Part shown: piece after piece, positions 55,223-63,019 of the stretch | Layout of the letters: each line of letters starts with the position of its first letter | How positions within the stretch are numbered: the stretch's first letter is position 1 | Source of the DNA: Roseibium sediminis | GTDB lineage: Bacteria > Pseudomonadota > Alphaproteobacteria > Rhizobiales > Stappiaceae | Direction of reading: 5' to 3' | NCBI RefSeq assembly: GCF_008711325.1 | Contig: NZ_VXDB01000007.1 | Span: forward strand, 164,286 to 228,285 | DNA length: 64,000 nt | The notes under the pieces: generated by a model | The model's database searches: none | Told to the model about the DNA's origin: nothing | The model's input: only the letters and a program-made list of their open reading frames with translations | Made by a program: the position numbers and the translations under genes

Positions 55223-57520
55223 CTATCCGCTCTTTCGTTGCCCCGTGGCCGAATGCAGATGCCACCATTTGGGAAGCTCGCTGGCAGGCATCGGCACTGC
55301 GAAGAGATACCCTTGCAGCGCATCACATCCAAGATCACGCAGGATTTGCGCCTGCTTCTCCCGTTCGACCCCTTCAGCCAGCACCTCGATATCAAGCGCC
55401 TCGGCCACATCGATGATGCCGGACACCAGTTTTGCATGCCGCGCGGAGGTATCGACAGGCCCTGCAATCTCGCGCGCGATCTTCAACCGGCAAGGTGAAA
55501 AGGACAGAAGACCGGCAAGCGAGGCATGGCCCGTGCCGAAATCATCCATTTCCAGACCGATATTCAACTCCTGAAGCCGGTCGACCGCATATCTGCGCAC
55601 ATCATCAAAGTCATCGGAGAAAACCGTTTCCAGCACTTCGAATGACAGTCTGCCATCCGGCAGATCATGCGTTTCCAACCAGGTCAGGAACTCGGAATCC
55701 GCCAATCGGTGCTCTGACAGGTTGAGTGACAGGCGAGGAACATGAAGCCCGATGGAATCCCAGCTGCGCAGGTCCACCAGCGCCTGCTCCATGATGCATT
55801 CGTCAAGCTTGCCCAACAGCCCGAGCCTGCGCGCCATGGGAATGAAAACGGCCGGGCTGAGAGATCCCTTGTGTGGATGGTTCCACCGGGCAAGCGCCTC
55901 TACCCCGATACATTCGCCCGTGCGAGCGTCGACCTGAGGCTGATAGACAGGAAAAAACTCCCGTTTCTGCAGACCGAGGATCAGATCATCAGACAGAGAT
56001 TTACTGATTTCGACTTCGGAGCGGAGCGCGTGGCTGAAGAACACAAACCGGCCCCGGCCAGTTTCCTTGGCCCGGTAGAGCGCAATATCTGCATTCGACA
56101 GGAAGAGGTCGGAGTCAAATTCATTCAGATCATCGCCAAAGACGATGTTGATTCCGACGCTCGCGCCGAACTGACACAGATTGTCCATATAGTGAATGGG
56201 GCGCGACAGGCTATCGATGATCCGCTTGGCCATCTTCCCCAATGGCTCCTGCTGCCCATTGGAGAAACTGAGCACCAGAAATTCATCGCCACCGACGCGT
56301 GCAACGACATCGTCTTCCCTTGTCTCCCTGTTCAGCACCTTCGCCACATGCTGAAGCACATGGTCGCCAGCAGCATGACCAAGCGTGTCATTGATCTGCT
56401 TGAACCGGTCCAGATCAATGTGAAGGACCGCCAATCCGATATTCTTTTCCTTCGCCGTCTTGAGGCACTTTCGGATTTCCCGTTCCATGAACCGGCGATT
56501 GGCCAGCCCGGTCAATGCGTCATGCATGGATTCGTGTTCGGCATGCTGACGCATTTCCTCAAGCGCCCGGTTCTGTTGGTCAGCCTTGCTGTAGGCTTCC
56601 TGCAGCTTCCGGGTTTGCTGAATGATCGAGCGCCGCATCAAAACCGATGCGCCAACGCCAAAAACAACAAGCACACCGAGGCTGCCAACTTCAAAGGCAT
56701 AGAGCAGATTGAGCCGTTCCCGTTCTTCGTTGATCCGGCGAGTGGCGACCGTCATGCCTCCTTTCCAGAAGGCAAGCAGGCGGGCTCCGAACGCATCACC
56801 GACCGGCAACAGCGTGTCGATTTTGATGTCGCTGCCACGAACATAATCGCCTGAGCCAAGAACGATTTTCGCCATTTCCGACTGCAGCTTGCTATTGTCT
56901 GCTCGATAACTTGCGCCCAAATCCGTCAGCCAGCCCTTGGCCTCGCCGTCCAGCTGTAACGGAACTGCGTTCGAAATCATGCTGACGCTGTCGGCCAGTG
57001 TCTTGAACTGACCGGCCGCAATCTGGATCGACATCGCGTCGTAGCGGTTGAATTCGTCCTTGGTCTGAAGTTTCTTGACGATCGACAAAAGGTATTCAAC
57101 CCGAAACGCAAGTTCGGGCGCCTTGTCGAACAGGACCGCAGCAAGGGTCGGCGTTTCCTCCGACAGAAGATTGATCAGCTTGGACTTCCCGGCCACATCC
57201 ACTGTGATGTCATAAGCCGCCCGGAGGCGCATATGCCGTGGTGCATCGGGATCCGAGATTGTGGTCAGCGGTTTGGAAAGATCCCCGACAAGTGCACGAA
57301 AATCCGGCTGCAAGTCTTCCTGAAGCGCAAGGGCCTGTTTCGCAGCCCCCTCATCCAGACCGGCGTTCCAGACCTTGGAGATGAACTCTGCCCCTTGAAG
57401 AGCCGACATAACACGCTCACGCTCAGCGTCGATCATCTCGACACTGAGAACCGAAACCACGACGAGCGGCGCGATCAAGGATACAAGAATGAATGTGAGC
57501 TTGCCTTGAATACTCAGCAT
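55223..57520 (-). CDS. Membrane-bound GGDEF-EAL cyclic-di-GMP protein
   Basis: Protein of 765 residues. A first helix (about 8-28) and a second (about 270-290) enclose a periplasmic helical sensor domain of about 240 residues. The GGDEF domain has the intact active site RVGGDEF near 409 and the start DALTGLANRRF. The EAL domain has EALARW near 540 and DDFGTG, with the catalytic residues apparently present. It may therefore synthesise and/or degrade c-di-GMP. ATG 57520 was preferred over the upstream frame start at 57529. Confidence 0.93.
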   Translation of the reverse strand: MLSIQGKLTFILVSLIAPLVVVSVLSVEMIDAERERVMSALQGAEFISKVWNAGLDEGAAKQALALQEDLQPDFRALVGDLSKPLTTISDPDAPRHMRLRAAYDITVDVAGKSKLINLLSEETPTLAAVLFDKAPELAFRVEYLLSIVKKLQTKDEFNRYDAMSIQIAAGQFKTLADSVSMISNAVPLQLDGEAKGWLTDLGASYRADNSKLQSEMAKIVLGSGDYVRGSDIKIDTLLPVGDAFGARLLAFWKGGMTVATRRINEERERLNLLYAFEVGSLGVLVVFGVGASVLMRRSIIQQTRKLQEAYSKADQQNRALEEMRQHAEHESMHDALTGLANRRFMEREIRKCLKTAKEKNIGLAVLHIDLDRFKQINDTLGHAAGDHVLQHVAKVLNRETREDDVVARVGGDEFLVLSFSNGQQEPLGKMAKRIIDSLSRPIHYMDNLCQFGASVGINIVFGDDLNEFDSDLFLSNADIALYRAKETGRGRFVFFSHALRSEVEISKSLSDDLILGLQKREFFPVYQPQVDARTGECIGVEALARWNHPHKGSLSPAVFIPMARRLGLLGKLDECIMEQALVDLRSWDSIGLHVPRLSLNLSEHRLADSEFLTWLETHDLPDGRLSFEVLETVFSDDFDDVRRYAVDRLQELNIGLEMDDFGTGHASLAGLLSFSPCRLKIAREIAGPVDTSARHAKLVSGIIDVAEALDIEVLAEGVEREKQAQILRDLGCDALQGYLFAVPMPASELPKWWHLHSATGQRKSG

Positions 57521-57860
57521 GCGTTCCACCTACCTACTTGCCGTAGAGGTCGCACAAAAGATCTAAGCAATACTTATAGTTGCATCTTGGAAAATAAAAA
57601 CTTTCGCCATTCGGTAAATGCCTGGTTAACAAATACCCTGCGGAAACACCAAGCAGACACTCGACGGTCAACCTGAACCAAAGGAAGACCCCTTCGGATT
57701 GCGCATAAAATCATGAAATGGGGGAGGTGAAATATCTGCGCCAGCTGTCGCGTCCCGCCGTTCAACGACCTCGGCAACAAGAAAGTGGTGCCCCCCGCCG
57801 GACCCATGCGAAAGCTTATGTATTGTTATTTCAATTACTTATATGAATTCAACTATGCAA

Positions 57861-57896
57861 ATGTACGGCAATATGTACGGCAATATGTACGGCAAG
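57861..57896. repeat. Three tandem 12-bp repeats
   Basis: ATGTACGGCAAT occurs three times in a row (57861, 57873, 57885), the last copy ending AAG instead of AAT. It lies 126 bases upstream of the zinc-ribbon start, in a stretch without a recognised gene. Each unit holds the palindrome GTAC. Confidence 0.85.
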
Positions 57897-57982
57897 ATAC
57901 GCACCCAACCAAGCACAACTTAGTGCCATCAGACTTTAACAGCAAGCCGCGTTCTGGACACGTTCCGTCAATCTTTGTACGG

Positions 57983-57997
57983 GAACGTAAAGGGAAC
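57983..57997 (+). promoter_or_regulatory. LexA-type (SOS) box upstream of the zinc-ribbon gene
   Basis: GAAC, seven bases (GTAAAGG), GAAC: the reverse complement of GTTC-N7-GTTC, the consensus also present before imuA. It is 24 bases upstream of the ATG at 58022, in position to block a promoter. Confidence 0.6.
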
Positions 57998-58021
57998 CGA
58001 TTGGAATGGAACGCAAGACAA

Positions 58022-58252
58022 ATGCAGCCACAGAAATACGAACCGGTCACAATCACCTGGGCAAAAGATCACTGCACCGGAATCGAGATCCACTGCATGA
58101 AATGCGCCTACATGGAGATTGTGGGGTTTGATGGGTATGGGGACAGCGAAACGATCCCCGACCTGCCTAAGAGCCGGACTTACCGCTGCCCGCGTTGCGG
58201 CTCAACCGAGATACAGACCCGCCCGCGCTATCCGCAGGCACAGGGAACTTGA
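58022..58252 (+). CDS. Small zinc-ribbon protein of unknown function
   Basis: Protein of 76 residues. Two CxxC pairs, HCMKC and RCPRCGS, separated by about 28 residues, suggest one zinc-ribbon. Start ATG 58022 was chosen because upstream codons run through tandem repeats and a LexA-type box. A weaker possibility is a frame start at 57785. The 3' end overlaps by 86 bp a small minus-strand gene. This is the only plus-strand gene of the accessory region, facing the array. Regulation by LexA is suggested by the box. Confidence 0.6.
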   Translation: MQPQKYEPVTITWAKDHCTGIEIHCMKCAYMEIVGFDGYGDSETIPDLPKSRTYRCPRCGSTEIQTRPRYPQAQGT

Positions 58253-58343
58253 ACCGGACGTCCGGCGAAATGACGGCTAACTTCCGCAGTTCGTCTTCGG
58301 TCATCACCTTTGGAACAATGTCAGCAAGCGGCACAGGTTCCAT
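58167..58343 (-). CDS. Small hypothetical protein, array member
   Basis: Frame of 58 residues starting MEPVPLADIVPKVMTEDELR, with a low-complexity Ser/Gly/Arg C terminus. ATG 58343 is preceded by TAGGAGCC, the array-type ribosome site, and by the stop of the next gene upstream. Its 3' third is antisense to the zinc-ribbon gene. No family is recognised. The Leu/Val-rich N-terminal helix is the only structural hint. Confidence 0.5.
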   Translation of the reverse strand: MEPVPLADIVPKVMTEDELRKLAVISPDVRFKFPVPADSAGGSVSRLSRNAGSGKSGS

Positions 58344-58360
58344 GCAAGGCTCCTATTTGA

Positions 58361-58480
58361 TCACGCTGCAGCAGACAGGGTCGCCATTGCGACGATCAGA
58401 AATACAAGAAACATGATCGGCCAAGGCATCTCGTGCTCTTCGAAGTCCCTGATGTTATACCAAGCCTGTTTTAAGCTCAC
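58361..58480 (-). CDS. 39-residue single-helix membrane protein, array member
   Basis: Starts GTG 58480 directly after GGGGAGCGGGCA and encodes a charged N terminus (SLKQAWYNIRDFEEHEMPW) followed by one hydrophobic helix (PIMFLVFLIVAMATLSA). The size and plan resemble small membrane toxins or phage holin-like peptides, but no specific match is claimed. It is followed 18 bases later by the next array gene. Confidence 0.55.
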   Translation of the reverse strand: MSLKQAWYNIRDFEEHEMPWPIMFLVFLIVAMATLSAAA

Positions 58481-58554
58481 TGCCCGCTCCCCTGTTTAGC
58501 ACTATGCATTTTCTGCATATTGCCCTTGTAAATGAGTACAGCGCGAGCCTTCAC
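58477..58554 (-). CDS. Possible 25-residue peptide, array member
   Basis: GTG 58554 to TGA at 58477, encoding KARAVLIYKGNMQKMHSAKQ and a few more residues. Its stop overlaps the GTG start of the membrane peptide, which would couple them. The frame is also open upstream to about 58630 without a start, and an array-type AGGAGCGG at 58613-58620 has no start codon after it. It may be a degenerate gene rather than a real one. Confidence 0.25.
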   Translation of the reverse strand: MKARAVLIYKGNMQKMHSAKQGSGQ

Positions 58555-58634
58555 GTCGAAGACCTTTCCCTTTCGGTTATCCGCTTGGGCAGTGCCCGTG
58601 CGGCGCGCTGAAACCGCTCCTATTTGATCACAAA

Positions 58635-59096
58635 TCAGGCTTTTTCCTTCGAGTAGTCGTCAAACTCTATTTCACCCAAATAGGTCAGGTTAAATCCCTC
58701 ACCGGAAGCGGAAACAGGATTGCTAATCTGACGATACAGTTTACCGCTCGAATGCTGCTCGACCACCATCATCACGAGGACGTTCAAATCGGAAACATCA
58801 AGCTCGTTGATCCGACGATCCAACTCATCAGCCCATTTGTCGGACCACGACGCCATGAACTCTTTGCCAGAATGTACCGCCACATCCGAAAACGCCACTT
58901 CCATGAAGTCGTGATCATAGAATGTCTCGCCTTGTGAGGCTGCAAACTTAGATAGTGGATAGTCCCCATCTTCGTTTTCGATGGCGTAGTGTTCAGGGTC
59001 CTCTCCTGTAAAGTCATGGAAAAGCGCTTCATCAGAAAACTTACCAACCCAAAATTGGGCAATAATCGTCTTTTTGCCGTTCCCTGAAAATGACAT
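58635..59096 (-). CDS. Immunity protein 22 (Imm22/DUF4284)-like
   Basis: Protein of 153 residues. The N-terminal strand IIAQFWVGKFSDEALFHDF and the following PLSKFAASQG and FYDHDFMEVAF fit the Imm22 pattern (W-V-G-x-F and Y-D-x-D-F-x-E). Such proteins neutralise toxin domains of polymorphic toxin systems. No toxin gene is present beside it. ATG 59096 follows TAGGAGCGG at 6 bases. Recognition is from remembered motif order, so moderate confidence. Confidence 0.65.
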   Translation of the reverse strand: MSFSGNGKKTIIAQFWVGKFSDEALFHDFTGEDPEHYAIENEDGDYPLSKFAASQGETFYDHDFMEVAFSDVAVHSGKEFMASWSDKWADELDRRINELDVSDLNVLVMMVVEQHSSGKLYRQISNPVSASGEGFNLTYLGEIEFDDYSKEKA

Positions 59097-59121
59097 TCAA
59101 AGCCGCTCCTACCTAATCAGG

Positions 59122-59370
59122 TCACTTGTAAACGAAATTCAGAATGGCCATCAACGCTATGATGAAACTTGACGCTGTTGCGATTGCCGCCAACATCCGC
59201 TCTGGCCAAGCCAGCTTGGATGCTATTTTGAGTTTTTGGCCATCCCAATAAAGCTCGCGGGTTTTCGGATCGATGCCTATCAAATCCATTTGTTCTAAAG
59301 ATATTATTTGAACATTTTCGGGCCACCCTTGTCGGATTTTACCTGTACCCTTTGGCATGTCGACCATCAT
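59122..59370 (-). CDS. Small membrane protein, array member
   Basis: Protein of 82 residues. The N-terminal 50 residues are polar and include ENVQIISLEQMDLIGIDPKT and RELYWDGQKL. A single C-terminal helix (MLAAIATASSFIIALMAILNF) follows. ATG 59370 directly abuts TTAGGAGCGG; the next codon is a second ATG. No family is recognised. The helix at the extreme C terminus suggests a tail-anchored protein. It lies 25 bases upstream of the Imm22 gene. Confidence 0.65.
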   Translation of the reverse strand: MMVDMPKGTGKIRQGWPENVQIISLEQMDLIGIDPKTRELYWDGQKLKIASKLAWPERMLAAIATASSFIIALMAILNFVYK

Positions 59371-59402
59371 CCGCTCCTAAAATTCGTCTACACAGCCTTG
59401 TG

Positions 59403-59960
59403 TCATTCAGGCTCTGGGGGGTGTTGAATAACGAAAGCGATTTTTGCGCTCTCCGGCACACATGTTTTACGACAACTCAAAGGGAAGCGGCCTTCGCGAA
59501 GAAATGTGACAAAATGACTAGTGATGCGCCCCGGTATAAGATCAAAGGACAAGCCGAGCTCGGGAGCTTCAACCTCATAGATATCGTCATCTGACGTCAT
59601 AATGAATTCTACGGTATTTCCAACTGGGAGAATGATCTCGGACATGGCAGTGGGTGGATTACCACCAACGGCGATGTTCCAAATACCCTTTTTAACATGT
59701 CCCCGGACCTGAATATCGGCTCTTTCTGTTATTACAGGAGATTTCAATAGTTCCAACGCAGCGTTGCTTCCGGGTATTGATTGCGAAATCTGGTCGACAA
59801 TACTTAAGAGATCTGAGGCTGATCCCACGGGTGACGTCTCCGAAACGAAGTCTTTTTTTGTTTCTTGATCGCCCGCCGAAACCAATTCTGTCGAAGTCGC
59901 CACAATGCAAAAGGCATAGGTAGCGATGACCAACTTTCTACCCAAATCTACTGTTGTCAT
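59403..59960 (-). CDS. Exported cupredoxin-like protein related to COX2, with degenerate copper site
   Basis: Protein of 185 residues with an N-terminal hydrophobic segment (LVIATYAFCIVATSTELVSA). The C-terminal half follows cytochrome oxidase subunit II: LPVGNTVEFIMTSDDDIYEV, APELGLSFDLIPGR, then EGRFPLSCRKTC. Two Cys in the CxxxC spacing are kept. The first CuA His is Tyr (DDIYEV for DVIH), and the CGxxHxxM segment is VPESAKI, losing His and Met. It cannot be a normal CuA centre. ATG 59960 follows GAGGAGCGG. A structural or binding role is inferred. Confidence 0.6.
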   Translation of the reverse strand: MTTVDLGRKLVIATYAFCIVATSTELVSAGDQETKKDFVSETSPVGSASDLLSIVDQISQSIPGSNAALELLKSPVITERADIQVRGHVKKGIWNIAVGGNPPTAMSEIILPVGNTVEFIMTSDDDIYEVEAPELGLSFDLIPGRITSHFVTFLREGRFPLSCRKTCVPESAKIAFVIQHPPEPE

Positions 59961-59971
59961 CTACCCGCTCC

Positions 59972-60454
59972 TCAGTTTTCAATCTGTGACTGAAGTTGTT
60001 TGTACAATTCTTCTGGATGAACCACGCGAATTCCTAACTTAGATGCAAGCTTTTCAGCGAAATTCAAAATTTTTTTATCTTCCGTAGAGAATATATCTCG
60101 CTTGTTGATGAGGTGGTGAAACAACTGCTTACAATCTGCACGACCACAATCACCCGCCACAGACAAAATTTTACTGAAAAGCGCTTTGTGCTCATCTGTC
60201 ATTAAGTAGGAGTGCGGGGCCTCATCTGAGCCATTTCCAAACCCTCCAGCTCCTTCTTTTTTACACCGGCAATCAGGATCAGCGCACACAAGTGTTAATG
60301 GCAAAGAGTTACGACCTTTGATCTTCGATCCGGTCGCCGGGAGCTCCATATCGGACACATAGAGCTTTAAAAGCCCTTTTCGCTCGAGCTCTCTCAACAA
60401 TTTTTCGTTGCCACAACGGTCCTTGGTAACAGTCAGAATTGTGTCGTCAACCAA
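59972..60454 (-). CDS. PIN-like domain protein, array member
   Basis: Protein of 160 residues beginning VDDTILTVTKDRCG after TTG 60454, which follows AGGGGAGCG. The C-terminal part ADCKQLFHHLINKRDIFSTE then DKKIL and GIRVVHPEEL looks like the end of a PIN nuclease fold, where Asp residues bind metal. The middle has a Cys-rich insert (CADPDCRCKK) and DCGRADC, unusual for PIN proteins. It could be a toxin-type ribonuclease or an inactive relative. A longer frame upstream to 60631 overlaps another gene. Confidence 0.55.
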   Translation of the reverse strand: MVDDTILTVTKDRCGNEKLLRELERKGLLKLYVSDMELPATGSKIKGRNSLPLTLVCADPDCRCKKEGAGGFGNGSDEAPHSYLMTDEHKALFSKILSVAGDCGRADCKQLFHHLINKRDIFSTEDKKILNFAEKLASKLGIRVVHPEELYKQLQSQIEN

Positions 60455-60470
60455 TGCACGCTCCCCTATT

Positions 60471-60692
60471 TTACGTGTGCTTTCCATCAACAACGCCACC
60501 CAGCTCAGGGAATAGCGCATCAATGAGGTGTATCCGATCCCAGCAGCTATCGATTGTTGATTGTTGGGCATCCCACCAAGCTTCCGGCTTATCATTCGGC
60601 TCCGCGTCCAATGCGGATTGAGCAAAGTCACGTCGAGCGGCAGCGGCTTTACGCCACTCAGCAGCTTTGGCTATGCGGTCAGCTTCGGTCAT
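60471..60692 (-). CDS. Small helical hypothetical protein, array member
   Basis: Protein of 73 residues, Ala-rich and probably all-helical (DRIAKAAEWRKAAAARRDFA, then QQSTIDSCWDRIHLIDALF). ATG 60692 follows TAGGGGAGCGGAT. No family is recognised. It ends 16 bases before the PIN-like gene start. Confidence 0.65.
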   Translation of the reverse strand: MTEADRIAKAAEWRKAAAARRDFAQSALDAEPNDKPEAWWDAQQSTIDSCWDRIHLIDALFPELGGVVDGKHT

Positions 60693-60702
60693 ATCCGCTC
60701 CC

Positions 60703-60897
60703 CTATTCCGCCAAAAACATATCCAACGACAACCCGCGCTCCTTCGCCATTTCGATGGCAGTAGCCTTGCGCTGGTATGCCTGTAAAGCGCCGAGCACCC
60801 TGTCACGGTCCGTCAAGTCTTTGCGGCTCTGCGATCTATCCCACACGTCAAGAGCGTGGTCCGCACAAGCTTTTTCCTCTGGCGTCATGGTGTGCAT
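60703..60897 (-). CDS. Small helical hypothetical protein, array member
   Basis: Protein of 64 residues, starting MHTMTPEEKACADHALDVWD and ending in a helical KATAIEMAKERGLSLDMFLAE segment. ATG 60897 follows GATAGGAGCGGGC. Codon pattern and strong ribosome site support it. No family is recognised. Confidence 0.65.
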   Translation of the reverse strand: MHTMTPEEKACADHALDVWDRSQSRKDLTDRDRVLGALQAYQRKATAIEMAKERGLSLDMFLAE

Positions 60898-60968
60898 GCC
60901 CGCTCCTATCGAGTCACAGTTTACTTTGAGACAGTGGCGACCGGGAAACCCAATCCTTCGGCAATGCC

Positions 60969-61394
60969 TTATCCTCGCGGACCACTGAATTTGCTAGCTC
61001 TCTGTTTTGCACTACCCGCATGTTTACCGGCAATCAGCCAATAAAATACTCCGCCGAACACACCGGACGTTACAAAGTAGAGCAATGTGGAGCCGTCCGT
61101 TGTTGCAAGGTCACTTACAATTTCAAGAACCACCAGACTGACCAAAAGCCCTGATGCCGAATAATAATAAACACTTCTAATTCCCTTAGCTTCGGACAAT
61201 GCTAAAACAAAAATTGCGGGAACAATCGAAAATCCCATAATTATTATTGAGAGAATAAACATATACATAATACCGCTCGAGCTTATCTCGAAATTTAACC
61301 CTGAACGGGCAATAACTAAGGCATATAACATCATATACGCGGCAACGAAGCAGCATGTTAATAGGAACCCGGCAACCACCCTCAAAATATCCAA
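60969..61394 (-). CDS. Four-helix membrane protein, array member
   Basis: Protein of 141 residues with four hydrophobic helices (VVAGFLLTCCFVAAYMMLYA; MYMFILSIIIMGFSIVPAIF; YYYSASGLLVSLVVLEIV; LLYFVTSGVFGGVFYWLIAG). TTG 61394 was chosen because it follows AAAGGAGCGGAAC, as for other array genes; an ATG-like frame start at 61415 precedes that site. A 16-codon frame (60914-60964) with its own AGGA lies in the gap after it. Function unknown. Confidence 0.65.
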   Translation of the reverse strand: MDILRVVAGFLLTCCFVAAYMMLYALVIARSGLNFEISSSGIMYMFILSIIIMGFSIVPAIFVLALSEAKGIRSVYYYSASGLLVSLVVLEIVSDLATTDGSTLLYFVTSGVFGGVFYWLIAGKHAGSAKQRASKFSGPRG

Positions 61395-61411
61395 GTTCCG
61401 CTCCTTTCGAG

Positions 61412-61624
61412 TCACACGTAACCATCTGCATCGAGTCGGTCGATGATCGCATGAACCTTGTCTCTGCTGCCATCAAGCAAAGCATCGCAGGCAGTCGCGC
61501 CTTCAAGCTGAGGATGCGGAGAAGACAGCCAGCGGAAACGCTCTGCGGTGGAGTAGTATGGCTCTAGCCGAGCATCTACTTCCCGCACGTCCTTCCAGAA
61601 GCTTTCAGTAGGTTTTTCCTGCAT
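61412..61624 (-). CDS. DUF2384-like toxin-binding (MbcA/ParS/Xre type) mini-protein
   Basis: Protein of 70 residues. Its C-terminal half, RFRWLSSPHPQLEGATACDA then LLDGSRDKVHAIIDRLDADG, resembles the antitoxin toxin-binding domain (W-L-x-x-P-x-x-x-L-x-G, then V-x-x-x-L-x-x-x). The HTH domain normally in front is missing, replaced by a short QEKPTESFWKDVREVDARLE segment. No RES-type toxin is adjacent. ATG 61624 follows TAGGGGAGCGGATC. It may be a stand-alone antitoxin or adaptor. Confidence 0.55.
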   Translation of the reverse strand: MQEKPTESFWKDVREVDARLEPYYSTAERFRWLSSPHPQLEGATACDALLDGSRDKVHAIIDRLDADGYV

Positions 61625-61768
61625 GATCCGCTCCCCTAATTTCAATTTTCATTTATGACATCAACTGCCCAAACCGCACCTTCGATAAAGGCTTGTCGCA
61701 TCAAGGCATCAATTAACCTCCGTTCTTGCAGTCACACATTCCCGGCGCTCCCTATGAATTACAGACCA

Positions 61769-63019
61769 TCATTGATTGCTCTCAACAATTTCTCGAAGCG
61801 TTTGTAGCGCCTCAGAATCCCCTAGATCGAACGCGTCTACATAATCGTCGTTTCCAAGCGCGATTGCTGCTTCGAGGGAATTTTTGCCATCATTATTACG
61901 GGCCGTAACATCGGCGCCTAAATCGCGTAGCAAGATCGCGGTTTCGAGATACCCCATTGTTGCTGCGAGATAGAAGGGCGTGCGGCCAAACTCGTCCCTG
62001 GGATCAAGTTTGGCTCCCGCTTGAGCAAGGCGTTCAACGTTTTTAGTTTTACCGTCGAATGCCGCATGAGCCATTGCGGTGAGACCATTGCCGTCTCTGA
62101 CTTCGAGTTTTGCGCCAGCTTCGAGCAGAATCGAAAGGGTCGCAGTCGACGACCAAGACGCGGCTTGCATCAGCGGGGTTGCATTGAAGTCGTTTAGGGC
62201 ATTCACCTCAGCTCCTGCCTTCAATAGCAAAGAAATGATATCCCCTCGGTCGGCAAAAGCCGCTTCAAAGAGCGCGGTTTCTTTTCTGTCGGGCTCTTTG
62301 GCTTCCAGATCTGCACCAGCCTCTACTAGCATTGAGATCAACTTCAGCCCAGCATTGCCTATTGCCAATGAGAGTAGTGGTTCTCCATAACTTCCACGCA
62401 TGTTCACATCTGCCCCCGCTCGGATCAGGGCCGACGCAACCTCTACGTTGTCGTAAATGATGGCATAGGATAGAGGCGTGAATGCATTTGCCCCAAATTT
62501 GATGTTGGGATCTGCCCCCGCGACTAACAGGGCATTCACAACGCCGATTGATTGCTTGCCATCCATCACCGCCAGCAAGGCAGTGAACCCATCTTCTCTG
62601 CTAGCATTAACGTCAGCGCCAGCCTTCAATAGTAGTTTTACCGCGACAGTATTTTGCGCCTCGGCCGCCCGCATGAGAGCCGTATTTTCTGAATCGTCTC
62701 TGATACTCGGGTCCGCGCCCGCATCCAACAGAATGCGAAGCGCCTTTGGGTCTTCATGCCACACGGCTGAAACAAGCGGCGGGGTGCCATATTGATCGTG
62801 TGAACTAAGGCTTGAACTGGAAACAACCCTTTGAATTTCTCGGTCTGACGCGGTTGACCACCACTCCTCATCGCAGAGTTTCGTACAAATATCAGACATT
62901 TGCAATGAACCGAAATTAAGTGAGAAGTCGGGCACCAAAAACTTTGCCGCAACCAGACACGCAATAAATGCGAACCCGCCAGAAACTACCAGCCTAAATT
63001 TGCGTTTCAATATTCCCAC
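61769..63019 (-). CDS. Membrane-anchored ankyrin-repeat protein
   Basis: Protein of 416 residues. An N-terminal basic stretch and one helix (VVSGGFAFIACLVAAKFLV) anchor it, followed by a Cys-containing linker (DICTKLCDEEWW). About nine ankyrin repeats follow from residue 75, recognisable by LLLKAGADVNA, LLVAGADPNI, LIRAGADVNM and similar. The array-type ribosome site is absent: GTG 63019 lies just after AGAGGG, and TTG 63010 is an alternative. It is the largest gene of the region. The repeats imply protein binding, probably in the periplasm. Confidence 0.85.
   Translation of the reverse strand: MGILKRKFRLVVSGGFAFIACLVAAKFLVPDFSLNFGSLQMSDICTKLCDEEWWSTASDREIQRVVSSSSLSSHDQYGTPPLVSAVWHEDPKALRILLDAGADPSIRDDSENTALMRAAEAQNTVAVKLLLKAGADVNASREDGFTALLAVMDGKQSIGVVNALLVAGADPNIKFGANAFTPLSYAIIYDNVEVASALIRAGADVNMRGSYGEPLLSLAIGNAGLKLISMLVEAGADLEAKEPDRKETALFEAAFADRGDIISLLLKAGAEVNALNDFNATPLMQAASWSSTATLSILLEAGAKLEVRDGNGLTAMAHAAFDGKTKNVERLAQAGAKLDPRDEFGRTPFYLAATMGYLETAILLRDLGADVTARNNDGKNSLEAAIALGNDDYVDAFDLGDSEALQTLREIVESNQ

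Noticed and set aside
57861..57896. CRISPR or replication iterons
   Set aside because: Direct repeats are contiguous with no spacers; no replication gene or origin features nearby.
58605..58634. Additional array gene after the AGGAGCGG at 58613-58620
   Set aside because: No ATG, GTG or TTG follows within normal distance; kept only as a possible degenerate member.
61640..61768. Tiny frames between the ankyrin gene and the DUF2384-like gene (8 and about 20 codons)
   Set aside because: Both follow ribosome-like sites (AGGGAGCG and GGAGG) but are too short to support.
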